From: Marinirhabdus gelatinilytica
GTDB lineage: Bacteria > Bacteroidota > Bacteroidia > Flavobacteriales > Flavobacteriaceae
Assembly (NCBI RefSeq): GCF_003353425.1
Contig: NZ_QRAO01000001.1
Span: 1,199,984-1,263,983, forward strand
Length of the DNA stretch: 64,000 nt
Reading direction: 5' to 3'
The notes under the pieces were generated by a model. It saw only the letters and a program-made list of their open reading frames with translations. It searched no databases and had not been told where the DNA came from. Position numbers and translations under genes: made by a program. Of this stretch, positions 1 through 7,026 are shown in pieces (within the stretch, counting starts at the first letter, position 1; every line of letters starts with the position of its first letter).

Positions 1-613
1 ACAGAACAAACTGCAGGAACAACGCCTGCGCATCTCCCGCGACCTGCACGACAACATTGGCTCACAGCTTACCTTCGTGACCTCTTCCATAGACAATCTG
101 CAATACGCGCTGGAAATAGGCAACGAGAAGGTTACCCAAAAACTGGGCGACATAAGCGAGTTCACCACACAGACCATCTATGAGCTTAGGGACACCATCT
201 GGGCGATGAACAAGACACAGGTCACAGCAGAAGACCTTCAGGTTCGCATTGCCAATTTTATAGACAAAGCTGGAAAGGCCGCTGAAGGGGTAACCTTCAA
301 TTTTGAGGTGGATGAAGGGGTTTCAGAAAAAACGTTCACTTCGGTCGAGGGGATGAATGTGTACCGTATCATTCAGGAAAGTGTCAACAATGCGTTGAAA
401 CATGCTCAAGCCAGTAAAATTTCAGTAGTGATGAAACAATCTGAAAAAGGAACCCTTGTTGAAATTACCGATAATGGTGTTGGTTTTAACGAAGCTGAAA
501 TTGAAGCAGGGAATGGTCTGGCGAACATTAGGAAAAGAGCAAGGGACATAGGTGGTAAAGCACAGATAGTCTCAGAAAACGGAAACGGAGCCAAAATAAC
601 CATACATTTTTAA
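1..613 (+). CDS. Sensor histidine kinase, C-terminal part (5' end outside window)
   Basis: The reading frame is open from base 2, so the gene enters from outside the window; a GTG at 77 is internal. The HisKA_3 dimerisation motif RISRDLHDNIGSQLT lies near bases 29-73, and its His is the expected phosphorylation site. The HATPase_c domain follows, with the N-box ESVNNALKHA, the G1 box ITDNGVGF and the glycine-rich NGLANIRKRA. This is the NarX/DesK-type kinase layout, which normally pairs with NarL/LuxR response regulators such as the one at 1026. The sensor part is not visible, so the signal is unknown. Confidence 0.93.
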   Translation, partial: QNKLQEQRLRISRDLHDNIGSQLTFVTSSIDNLQYALEIGNEKVTQKLGDISEFTTQTIYELRDTIWAMNKTQVTAEDLQVRIANFIDKAGKAAEGVTFNFEVDEGVSEKTFTSVEGMNVYRIIQESVNNALKHAQASKISVVMKQSEKGTLVEITDNGVGFNEAEIEAGNGLANIRKRARDIGGKAQIVSENGNGAKITIHF

Positions 614-677
614 AACTACGGCAATTGCCCTATATTTTTAAGACGGGTTTCTGCCTAAATTTACGGTAACAAGATGT

Positions 678-932
678 ATGATGAGTGTTTTCCAGATAGC
701 TGTATTAGGGGTTGTTTTTTTCTTGTGTGCTGTGAGTGTCATTATATTCCGAATTCAAAGGAAAAGGTTGCACCACTTGCATTTGGGTAGCGTTCGTTCG
801 CTGGAAGGAGCTATTTCCAAAAACCAAGGGCAAATACGGTTAAGAAGCGATACGTTGAAAAACTACGATTTTTTGAGGCAGAACATTTCAGAAGTACTTA
901 TGGTGCAAAAGGAAATAGAGGTTGCTTGCTGA
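678..932 (+). CDS. Small single-pass membrane protein, unknown function
   Basis: An 84-residue ORF. Residues about 5-25 form one hydrophobic segment (FQIAVLGVVFFLCAVSVIIF) followed by a basic stretch (RIQRKRLHHLH) and a polar, probably helical tail. It sits between a histidine kinase and its likely response regulator, 65 bp after the kinase stop. The layout of transmembrane helix plus basic juxtamembrane linker resembles the join between sensor and kinase in flavobacterial histidine kinases, so it could be a small accessory protein or a remnant of a sensor. I recognise no family. ATG at 678 opens the frame. Confidence 0.5.
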   Translation: MMSVFQIAVLGVVFFLCAVSVIIFRIQRKRLHHLHLGSVRSLEGAISKNQGQIRLRSDTLKNYDFLRQNISEVLMVQKEIEVAC

Positions 933-975
933 AGTTATATCAAAATGGCCACAACTGAAAACCACCGTCTAACTT

Positions 976-1002
976 CCTAAAGCTATTTTACGTAACTTTA
1001 GG
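976..1002. promoter_or_regulatory. 7-bp inverted repeat over the likely promoter of the response regulator gene
   Basis: CCTAAAG (976-982) and CTTTAGG (996-1002) are perfect inverted repeats 13 nt apart. The right arm covers TAACTTTA (993-1000), which differs from the Bacteroidota -7 consensus TAnnTTTG only in the last base, 26 bp before the ATG at 1026. A regulator bound here would cover the promoter. Autoregulation is an inference. Confidence 0.4.
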
Positions 1003-1025
1003 CAACTGACCAACCCATAACCATT

Positions 1026-1676
1026 ATGAACACACGAGTAGCCATAGTAGATGATAATACATTTCTTATCCACGCCATAAAGGAGAAACTGTCGTTTTTT
1101 GATGATATTTCCATAAAGTACACGGCTACCAACGGCAGTGAACTGCTCACAAAACTGGAAGAAAGCCACAACCTGGACATTATCCTAATGGATATTGAAA
1201 TGCCCGTCCTCAACGGCATTGAAACTACACAAATAGTAAAACAGAAATTCCCACAGATAAAGATTGTCATGCTCACCGCCTTCGATAATGACGAAAACAT
1301 CTTTAACGCCATAAAAGCCGGAGCAGACGGTTACTTGCTCAAAGAAATAAACCCAAAAGATCTCTACAAGGGAATTGTGGAAACCCTGAACGGAGGCGCA
1401 GCAATGAATCCCTCTATTGCATTAAAGACCTTAAAACTGCTCCGAAACCCAAGTAGCATCCAAAACCCGAAGGACCAAGAGGAGATCTCGCTGTCCAAGC
1501 GTGAGGTTGAGGTGCTGGAACAATTGAGCAAGGGATTGAGCTACACTGCCATTGCAGATAACCTATTCCTCTCCCCAAGTACGGTGCGAAAGCATATTGA
1601 GAATATTTACAAAAAGCTTCAGGTGCACAGCAAGATAGAAGCTGTGCAAAAGGCCAAGAACCACAATATAATATAG
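1026..1676 (+). CDS. NarL/LuxR-family response regulator
   Basis: A 216-residue two-domain response regulator. The receiver domain (about 1-120) has the acidic pair Asp9-Asp10, the phosphoacceptor Asp56 in ILMDIEMPVLNG, and the conserved Lys in YLLKEINP. The C-terminal LuxR-type helix-turn-helix (about 150-210) is recognised by LSKREVEVLEQLSKG and SPSTVRKHIENIYKKL. It should be phosphorylated by the HisKA_3 kinase encoded upstream and bind DNA as a dimer. Its targets cannot be read from the sequence; its own promoter carries an inverted repeat (976-1002). Confidence 0.95.
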   Translation: MNTRVAIVDDNTFLIHAIKEKLSFFDDISIKYTATNGSELLTKLEESHNLDIILMDIEMPVLNGIETTQIVKQKFPQIKIVMLTAFDNDENIFNAIKAGADGYLLKEINPKDLYKGIVETLNGGAAMNPSIALKTLKLLRNPSSIQNPKDQEEISLSKREVEVLEQLSKGLSYTAIADNLFLSPSTVRKHIENIYKKLQVHSKIEAVQKAKNHNII

Positions 1677-1695
1677 TAGTTTTCCTTATTTTGGA

Positions 1696-1726
1696 ATTAA
1701 CAGAAATTTTTAAAGTTTCTGTTAAT
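1696..1726. repeat. 11-bp perfect inverted repeat upstream of the DUF302 lipoprotein gene
   Basis: ATTAACAGAAA (1696-1706) and TTTCTGTTAAT (1716-1726) are exact inverted repeats around a 9-nt spacer, just after the response regulator stop (1676) and 57 bp before the next ATG. No T-run follows on either strand, so it is not a standard intrinsic terminator. It could be an operator, or a transcript-end hairpin of the response regulator mRNA. Confidence 0.5.
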
Positions 1727-1782
1727 GGTTGCTAAAGTTAGTAGCTTGGAGTTCGTAAGTATTTATTTTTCTGAAAAACATA

Positions 1783-2694
1783 ATGATGAAAAAGATACTT
1801 TTATTTTCAGGGATGTTCTTGTTGCTGGCATGTAATGATGGTAGTCAAGTAGAAGCAGAGGTGCAAATTCCTGAGACACCAGGTGCAGCCTTCTCGGTTA
1901 GTGACTCAAATTTTAATACAACGTACAATACAATCCTCGATGCGTTGGAGGATAACCCAAATAGTACTGTTGTGGCGCAGGTTAACCACACCAGTAACGC
2001 CCAAAACGCAGGACTAACCCTCAGAAACACACGGTTAATTTTATTTGGAAACCCAAATTTGGGAACTCCTGTAATGCAGGACAAACCACTGGCAGGGATA
2101 GACCTTCCCCAGAAAATGTTGGTATATGAAGATGTAGATGGGAATATTCTGGTGAGCTACAATGCAACAGACTACCTAGTTGCACGTCACGGGGTGGACG
2201 CTGTTGAAACACTCCCACAGATTGACAATGCACTAGAAAACTTAGCCACACTTGGTACGAATGCTGAAGTAACCATAAATGATTCGGCAGATGTTTCACT
2301 GTTTCAAGGAATCATATCTACACCCAGTGCCAATACTTTTGAAGAAACCTATACCAACTTAAAAACAGCAATTCAGGACAATCCAAATTTGACCATTATT
2401 GCAGAGGTAGACCATAAGGATAACGCGCAGTCCGTTGGATTAGATCTAGCACCTATGCGGGTTATTATTTTTGGAAACCCGAGCCTTGGTACACCCTTGA
2501 TGCAAAGTGCGCAAACCACAGCATTGGACCTGCCCCAAAAAATGATGGTTTGGGAAGATGCCGATGGATCGGTATTGGTGACATTTAACTTGCCATTCTA
2601 TCTAAAGGAACGTCACGATATAACAGACAGCGACGCCACACTGACCCAGATTCAAACTGCCTTAGAAAATTTGGCCACGGGCGCTGCACAATAA
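1783..2694 (+). CDS. Lipoprotein with two tandem DUF302 domains
   Basis: A 303-residue lipoprotein precursor: basic N-terminus, hydrophobic core and the lipobox LLAC, giving a mature N-terminal Cys near residue 17. Two repeats follow, about 35-165 and 175-300. Each holds the DUF302 signature: FGNPNLGTPVMQ then LDLPQKMLVYEDVDG in the first, FGNPSLGTPLMQ then LDLPQKMMVWEDADG in the second. The repeats are clearly related and point to internal duplication. DUF302 is a small alpha/beta fold without an agreed biochemical role. No Asp follows the lipobox Cys+1 (Asn), which is compatible with outer-membrane sorting. The gene stands alone between an inverted repeat and a terminator. Confidence 0.85.
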   Translation: MMKKILLFSGMFLLLACNDGSQVEAEVQIPETPGAAFSVSDSNFNTTYNTILDALEDNPNSTVVAQVNHTSNAQNAGLTLRNTRLILFGNPNLGTPVMQDKPLAGIDLPQKMLVYEDVDGNILVSYNATDYLVARHGVDAVETLPQIDNALENLATLGTNAEVTINDSADVSLFQGIISTPSANTFEETYTNLKTAIQDNPNLTIIAEVDHKDNAQSVGLDLAPMRVIIFGNPSLGTPLMQSAQTTALDLPQKMMVWEDADGSVLVTFNLPFYLKERHDITDSDATLTQIQTALENLATGAAQ

Positions 2695-2706
2695 TTGCAA
2701 GACTCC

Positions 2707-2742
2707 AAAAAAAACCTCCCGTTTTAAACGGGAGGTTTTTTT
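2707..2742. terminator. Bidirectional intrinsic terminator
   Basis: CCTCCCGTTT (2715-2724) and AAACGGGAGG (2726-2735) pair perfectly; the stem is flanked by eight A on the left and seven T on the right, so it works in both directions. It separates the DUF302 lipoprotein gene (plus) from metK (minus), both of which point into it. Confidence 0.92.
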
Positions 2743-2755
2743 AATCAATCAACTC

Positions 2756-4012
2756 TTATAGATTAAAAGCTTTTTTTACCTTATCCACATAGTCCAATTT
2801 CTCCCAAGTGAACAATTCCACGTCCATTGTTTTGCTTTCCGCATTCGGAATGTCAAAAGTCTTGGAAACTACTTCATTTTTACGGCCCATATGCCCATAG
2901 GCAGCAGTTTCAGAATACATAGGTTGGCGTAGTTTCAGTCTTTCTTCAATAGCAGCTGGTCGCATATCGAAGATTTCCGAAACCTTTTCGGCTATTTCGC
3001 CATCGGTTAAGTTAACGTTTCTGGTTCCGTAGGTTTCAACGAAAATTGCCATAGGCTCTACCACACCAATTGCGTAACTCACTTGTACCAATAGCTCATT
3101 GGCCACACCAGCTGCTACCATATTTTTGGCGATGTGCCTGGTAGCATACGCAGCAGAGCGGTCCACCTTGCTAGGGTCTTTCCCGCTAAAGGCACCACCA
3201 CCGTGTGCTCCTTTTCCACCGTAGGTGTCCACAATTATTTTTCTTCCCGTGAGCCCTGTATCACCGTGGGGTCCTCCAATCACAAATTTCCCGGTTGGAT
3301 TGATGTGGTAGGTGATATCGTTGGTAAACAACGCAGCAATCTCAGGTTTTAGCTGGGTCTTTAACCGTGGGATTAAAACTTCAATAATATCTTTTTTGAT
3401 CTTGGCGAGCATAATGTCGTCGTCACTGTCAAACTCGTCATGCTGTGTGGAGACCACAATTGTATCTATACGTACGGGAGTGTTATCGTCATTATATTCT
3501 ATGGTCACCTGACTTTTTGAATCTGGACGCAAATAGGTGATTTCTTTACTTTCTCTACGTAGGGTCGCAAGTTCTTTTAAGATACGGTGTGATAGGTCCA
3601 ATGCCAGCGGCATATAATCTTCGGTCTCTCTTGTAGCGTAACCGAACATCATCCCTTGGTCCCCGGCACCTTGTTCTTCCTTTGTGTCACGGTCTACACC
3701 ACGGTTAATGTCGTCACTCTGTTCGTGGATTGCAGAAAGCACCCCACAAGAGTTTCCATCAAATTGGTACTCGCCCTTTGTGTAGCCTATCTTGTTAATG
3801 GTGTCACGGGCAATTTTCTGTACATCCAGATATACATTGCTCTTTACCTCACCGGCCAGCACTACCTGTCCCGTGGTCACGAGGGTCTCACAAGCCACTT
3901 TACTTTGTGGATCGAACGCGAGGAAATTATCTATAAGGGCATCGCTTATCTGGTCTGCTACTTTGTCTGGGTGTCCTTCAGAAACACTTTCTGAAGTAAA
4001 TAAATACGCCAT
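2756..4012 (-). CDS. metK: S-adenosylmethionine synthase
   Basis: MetK makes S-adenosylmethionine from methionine and ATP in the cytoplasm. The 418-residue protein has the family signatures [16 protein letters not shown] near the N-terminus and [19 protein letters not shown] in the middle, with the usual three-domain length plus a short C-terminal extension. It is transcribed alone on the minus strand from a promoter at 4183-4213. Its leader of about 165 nt carries a SAM-II-type riboswitch (4077-4174), so expression is probably shut down by its own product. The gene ends at the shared terminator at 2707-2742. Its position close to the SAM-I-controlled methionine operon fits a common sulfur/one-carbon region. 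Confidence 0.98.
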   Translation of the reverse strand: MAYLFTSESVSEGHPDKVADQISDALIDNFLAFDPQSKVACETLVTTGQVVLAGEVKSNVYLDVQKIARDTINKIGYTKGEYQFDGNSCGVLSAIHEQSDDINRGVDRDTKEEQGAGDQGMMFGYATRETEDYMPLALDLSHRILKELATLRRESKEITYLRPDSKSQVTIEYNDDNTPVRIDTIVVSTQHDEFDSDDDIMLAKIKKDIIEVLIPRLKTQLKPEIAALFTNDITYHINPTGKFVIGGPHGDTGLTGRKIIVDTYGGKGAHGGGAFSGKDPSKVDRSAAYATRHIAKNMVAAGVANELLVQVSYAIGVVEPMAIFVETYGTRNVNLTDGEIAEKVSEIFDMRPAAIEERLKLRQPMYSETAAYGHMGRKNEVVSKTFDIPNAESKTMDVELFTWEKLDYVDKVKKAFNL

Positions 4013-4076
4013 TGCTAACTTTTTAGGTTTAAAAATAAAGTAGAGGCGATTTGACGAATACGTCGAAGGAAGTTTA

Positions 4077-4174
4077 CACTGCCTTTAGCATTTTTTAATC
4101 CTACATTTGCTGCGGGATCTCATCCTCGGTAATCCGATTTTGAAGAGGTTGCAATCAGTCAAATCTTTCCTCTT
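4077..4174 (-). promoter_or_regulatory. SAM-II riboswitch in the metK leader
   Basis: Read on the minus strand, the leader opens with P1 AAGAGG (4174-4169) pairing with CCTCTT (4148-4143). The loop between them holds GATTTGACTGATTGCAA, which resembles the conserved SAM-II segment GATTTAACCGTATTGCA. The 3' part is AAATGCTAAAGGCAGTG, matching the SAM-II element AAATG...GCTAAA; CAGT there can pair with ACTG of the loop to close the pseudoknot. About 45 nt of extra sequence, with a TCGG/CCGA hairpin, is inserted between P1 and the 3' strand; SAM-II members are known to vary there. The downstream gene is metK, a classical SAM-regulated target. The call is by motif reading, not by a covariance model. 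Confidence 0.82.
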
Positions 4175-4182
4175 AATGGGTG

Positions 4183-4213
4183 CAAAGGTACAACAAGAAT
4201 TACAATTAGAAAA
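4183..4213 (-). promoter_or_regulatory. metK promoter (Bacteroidota type)
   Basis: On the minus strand, TACCTTTG (4190-4183) is a perfect TAnnTTTG -7 box, with TTTT (4213-4210) 19 nt upstream in the -33 position. Transcription would start around 4176, placing the riboswitch P1 at the very 5' end of the mRNA. Confidence 0.75.
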
Positions 4214-4217
4214 CTTT

Positions 4218-4754
4218 CTACTGTTTCTTTAACACGGCTCGCTGTACAGTGGTGATGGGGTAGGAAATAACCTCTGTATTGGCTTCATCATTGCCATGGG
4301 TCACATTTTTTTTTGAGGTTGGCGCAAAGACTATCTCAAATATCAAATGGTCTTTTTCGAAAGTAATAAAAGTTGTGAGGAGATTTCCGCTTACTTCAAA
4401 AAGCGTGTAAAGTTTATTGCTAAGAATTTTTGTGTCCAGTAGTATTCCATTGTTTTCATCTACTTGAAACAATCCTTTTTCGGCATCAATTTCAACCAGA
4501 GAATAATCGCGAACCTGTTTCGAAGTTCCCTCGCCATAGACTAAGGTATATGTATAGGCTCCTATCGTATCTGTAGCGAAAAGATGAAGCTCCATGGGCA
4601 CTTCCTGTTTTCCTTTTTCAGAAGAAATATGGAGCGTCCCTTTATAAATTCCAAAGAAATCTTCAGGGAAATATACCATACTATTATCTTGAGCGATTGA
4701 AGAAGTTGCAAACAGCAATAAAACAAACAGAAAAGCAATAAAATAAGTTTTCAA
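4218..4754 (-). CDS. Secreted protein of unknown function
   Basis: I choose TTG at 4754 as start because the resulting N-terminus is a clean signal peptide, MKTYFIAFLFVLLLFATSSIAQ split as basic start, hydrophobic core and AxA-like site before Gln. The in-frame ATG at 4841 would overlap the divergent OsmC gene (4813) and prepend an unlikely N-terminus. The mature part, about 157 residues, is predicted beta-rich (YKGTLHISSEKGKQEVPMEL, AYTYTLVYGEG) and looks like a small periplasmic or surface protein; I recognise no family. It lies upstream of metK on the same strand but has the metK promoter between. A weak -7 box TACATTTA (4804-4797, minus) fits a divergent promoter shared with OsmC. Confidence 0.7.
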   Translation of the reverse strand: MKTYFIAFLFVLLLFATSSIAQDNSMVYFPEDFFGIYKGTLHISSEKGKQEVPMELHLFATDTIGAYTYTLVYGEGTSKQVRDYSLVEIDAEKGLFQVDENNGILLDTKILSNKLYTLFEVSGNLLTTFITFEKDHLIFEIVFAPTSKKNVTHGNDEANTEVISYPITTVQRAVLKKQ

Positions 4755-4812
4755 TATATTTATACTTTTACGACCGAGCAGGTATTGTGTGCTGTATAAA
4801 TGTACAAAATAT

Positions 4813-5220
4813 ATGAAAGTAATCCTCCAGAGAAAAAACAACGCCTATCATTTTCAGGGAACAGGAAAAAACCCAGTACCGATACACATAGACAATGGCG
4901 AGAACGGTGCCAGTCCCATGGAACTGCTCCTCATGAGCGTGGGGGGCTGCAGTGCCGTAGATATTGTTTCCATCTTGAAAAAACAGCGACAGGAAATCAC
5001 TACTTATACAATTGAAGTAGAAGGAGAAAGACATGAGGTGGCCCAAGCAAAACCATTCAAGGCAGTACATGTGGCCATATTTCTGGAGGGTAGCATAGTA
5101 CCCGCAAAAGCAAAAAAAGCGGCACAGCTTAGTTTTCAAAAATATTGTTCAGTATCTTTAACCTTGGAACCACAAGTCCCCGTTACCTATACCGTGTACG
5201 TGAACGGCGAAAAAATTTGA
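4813..5220 (+). CDS. OsmC/Ohr-family protein
   Basis: A 135-residue protein of the OsmC family, which includes thiol-dependent peroxidases that reduce organic hydroperoxides in the cytoplasm. The two family cysteines are visible, in VGGCSAVDIVSILKK and in QKYCSVSLTLEP. ATG at 4813 (MKVILQRKNNAY) is preferred over the ATG at 4789, which lies in the presumed promoter. The Rrf2 regulator gene begins 6 bp after its stop, so the two are probably co-transcribed. Many OsmC-like proteins of this short type sit beside sulfur genes; substrate is not predictable here. Confidence 0.9.
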   Translation: MKVILQRKNNAYHFQGTGKNPVPIHIDNGENGASPMELLLMSVGGCSAVDIVSILKKQRQEITTYTIEVEGERHEVAQAKPFKAVHVAIFLEGSIVPAKAKKAAQLSFQKYCSVSLTLEPQVPVTYTVYVNGEKI

Positions 5221-5226
5221 TTGAAA

Positions 5227-5652
5227 ATGCTCTCCAGAAAAACAAAATATGGTCTAAAGGCACTCTCCTATCTCGCTCGCGAAAACAGCGACGATCCCGT
5301 ACAGATTGTTATAATTTCCGAAGCAGAGAACATTTCCCAAAAATTCTTGGAAAGTATCCTGCTCATCTTAAAAAAAGCCGAGATATTGCAATCCAAAAAA
5401 GGAAAGGGTGGTGGTTACTTTTTGGCAAAACCAGCCAGCGAGATCACCATAGCAAGCGTGCTGCGAGTCTTAGAAGGCCCCATAGCCCTGGTCCCCTATG
5501 TGAGCCTCAACTTTTACCAAACATGTGACGATTGCCCGGACGAGGAGGCCTGCAGCGTACACAAGCTCATGGTAAAGGTGCGCGACACCAACCTCAATAT
5601 TTTCGAGAACACCACTCTGGCCGATCTGGTGGACAGGAAACCAAAAGATTAA
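5227..5652 (+). CDS. Rrf2-family transcriptional regulator with a cysteine cluster
   Basis: A 141-residue Rrf2 protein: the N-terminal winged helix starts MLSRKTKYGLKALSYLA, the recognition part is ISQKFLESILLILKKAEI, and the wing is KKGKGGGYFLAKPASEI. The C-terminal segment contains three cysteines as CDDCPDEEAC, the spacing seen in Rrf2 members that hold an Fe-S cluster (IscR, RsrR type) or sense cysteine metabolites (CymR type). It follows the OsmC gene directly and precedes the methionine operon, so a role in sulfur or redox control is a reasonable inference. ATG at 5227 is preferred to a TTG at 5221 because it gives the usual family N-terminus. Confidence 0.93.
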   Translation: MLSRKTKYGLKALSYLARENSDDPVQIVIISEAENISQKFLESILLILKKAEILQSKKGKGGGYFLAKPASEITIASVLRVLEGPIALVPYVSLNFYQTCDDCPDEEACSVHKLMVKVRDTNLNIFENTTLADLVDRKPKD

Positions 5653-5663
5653 CGCACAAACCA

Positions 5664-5694
5664 TTGGCATTTTAAAAATTATCCCGTTACTTTG
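5664..5694 (+). promoter_or_regulatory. Promoter of the methionine operon
   Basis: TTG (5664-5666) and TTACTTTG (5687-5694) are 20 nt apart, a near match to the Bacteroidota promoter (-33 TTTG, -7 TAnnTTTG). Transcription from about 5701 would place the S-box aptamer within the first 15 nt of the leader. Confidence 0.6.
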
Positions 5695-5713
5695 CGGTAG
5701 TTCATTACGTACT

Positions 5714-5823
5714 GAGAGTTATCAAGAAAGGCGGAGGGAATAGACCCTGCGAAGCCTTAGCAACCCTCCCATCCCTGGGTGAAGGTGCTACATTCTATCG
5801 GTCACGGCCGTATAGATAACAAC
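5714..5823 (+). promoter_or_regulatory. SAM-I (S-box) riboswitch
   Basis: The aptamer core is readable by eye: P1 GTTATC (5718-5723) with GATAAC (5815-5820); the kink-turn side AAGAAAGGCGGAGGG; the GAAGCCTTAGCAACC segment; the P3 arm ACCC/GGGT and its conserved GAAGGTGCTA; and a P4 arm CTATCGG/CCGTATAG. S-box riboswitches bind SAM and turn off methionine genes. The genes downstream are split methionine synthase and metF, as expected. After P1 there is no strong intrinsic terminator; the first gene begins 190 nt later, so control may be translational or by another downstream structure. Confidence 0.95.
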
Positions 5824-5884
5824 AATCCAAGGACCTTTTTTCCTTTTCCACATTTTCTTGATTTAATTTTTTTAGGGCGAGCCC

Positions 5885-5915
5885 CTTTACAAATGCTTTG
5901 AGGGCATTTGCAAAG
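5885..5915 (+). other. Leader hairpin between the riboswitch and the first met gene
   Basis: CTTT-A-CAAATGC (5885-5896) pairs with GCATTTG-C-AAAG (5904-5915), twelve positions with a single A-C mismatch and a 7-nt loop. It lies 60 nt after the aptamer. No U-run follows, so it is not a simple terminator; it might be part of the expression platform or of the repeat that follows. Confidence 0.5.
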
Positions 5916-5987
5916 CGTCGGGCTATCCGCTATATCTCCCTTTGGCTCTTGTTGCCAAAGCGAGGATGCCGCTTCTATCCCTCTCGC
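5915..5987. repeat. Imperfect palindromic intergenic repeat (flavobacterial REP/MITE-like)
   Basis: The outer arms GCGTCGGGCTATCCGC and GCTTCTATCCCTCTCGC are imperfect inverted repeats; the inner arms CTTTGGC (5940-5946) and GCCAAAG (5954-5960) pair perfectly around TCTTGTT. Elements starting 'GTCGGGCTATCCGCT' and ending 'CTATCCCTAACGC' are, as I recall, interspersed many times in flavobacterial genomes. Here one copy lies inside the methionine mRNA leader, between riboswitch and gene. Confidence 0.6.
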
Positions 5988-6012
5988 AACATGACCACAA
6001 TAAAATCTGAAA

Positions 6013-7026
6013 ATGAAAAAAAACATTCATCAAGCATTGCAAGACCGCATCCTCATCTTGGATGGGGCCATGGGTACCATGTTGCAACGCTACAATTTTT
6101 CCGAAGAAGACTTTAGGGGTGAAAAATTTAAAGACTGGGAAGTTTCAGTAAAAGGAAACAACGATTTACTCTCCCTTACCCAACCCAGGGCCATTGCAAC
6201 CGTACACGCCAAGTATTTCGAAGCAGGCGCAGATATCGTAGAGACCAATACCTTCTCCAGCACTACAATAGCCATGGCAGACTATGGTATGGAAGAACTG
6301 GTTTACGATCTCAATTTCGAGAGTGCTAAGATTGCCAAACAGGTAGCCGAGAAATTCACCAAAAAACAACCCCATAAACCCAGATTTGTAGCAGGAGCCA
6401 TAGGACCTACCAACAAAACCGCCAGTATGTCGCCAGATGTGAACGATCCTGGTTATAGGGCTATTTCTTTCGAAGAACTACGGAAGGCCTACAAACAACA
6501 AGCAGAAGCGTTGGTGGATGGGGGAGCAGACCTGCTACTGGTAGAAACTGTTTTTGATACCCTTAATGCAAAAGCTGCACTATTCGCCATAGAAGAAATA
6601 AGGACCGAAAGAAATATGGAGATACCTATTATGGTAAGCGGCACCATTACCGATGCCTCTGGCAGAACGCTCTCTGGCCAAACCGCCGAAGCATTCTTAA
6701 TCTCCATTTCGCACATTCCATTGTTGAGTGTGGGGTTCAATTGTGCTTTGGGAGCCAAACAGCTTACCCCGCATTTAGAGATCATAGCAAACCGTACCAA
6801 CCTTGCCGTGTCTGCCTATCCCAATGCTGGCCTGCCCAATGCCTTTGGCGAATATGACGAGACCCCAGAACACATGGCCGCACAGATTACCGAATATTTG
6901 GACAAACAGCTCGTAAATATTATTGGCGGTTGTTGTGGTACCACGCCAGAGCATATTGCGGCCATTGCCAAAATAGCGTCAAACTACAAACCGAGACCTT
7001 TGGTTTCAGAAAAAGTAACCCTATGA
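6013..7026 (+). CDS. metH: Methionine synthase, homocysteine-binding module (split MetH, N-terminal part)
   Basis: A 337-residue protein equal to the first module of cobalamin-dependent methionine synthase. It binds homocysteine through zinc and presents it to methylcobalamin. Visible motifs are the start [44 protein letters not shown] and the zinc-ligand cysteines: one in [11 protein letters not shown] and the pair in [12 protein letters not shown]. In most bacteria this module is fused to the rest of MetH; here it stands alone and the remaining domains come from the gene at 7994. ATG at 6013 gives the usual family start. It is the first gene after the SAM-I riboswitch and overlaps the next gene by ATGA. 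Confidence 0.95.
   Translation: MKKNIHQALQDRILILDGAMGTMLQRYNFSEEDFRGEKFKDWEVSVKGNNDLLSLTQPRAIATVHAKYFEAGADIVETNTFSSTTIAMADYGMEELVYDLNFESAKIAKQVAEKFTKKQPHKPRFVAGAIGPTNKTASMSPDVNDPGYRAISFEELRKAYKQQAEALVDGGADLLLVETVFDTLNAKAALFAIEEIRTERNMEIPIMVSGTITDASGRTLSGQTAEAFLISISHIPLLSVGFNCALGAKQLTPHLEIIANRTNLAVSAYPNAGLPNAFGEYDETPEHMAAQITEYLDKQLVNIIGGCCGTTPEHIAAIAKIASNYKPRPLVSEKVTL

Noticed and set aside
5898-6116. 72-residue ORF in the methionine leader, possible leader peptide
   Set aside because: It runs through the palindromic repeat and into the metH frame, with no methionine-rich stretch; a riboswitch already explains control.
6930-7022. N-terminal extension of the PLP enzyme to 6930
   Set aside because: Extra residues overlap the homocysteine module gene and are unlike the family; ATG 7023 couples by ATGA.
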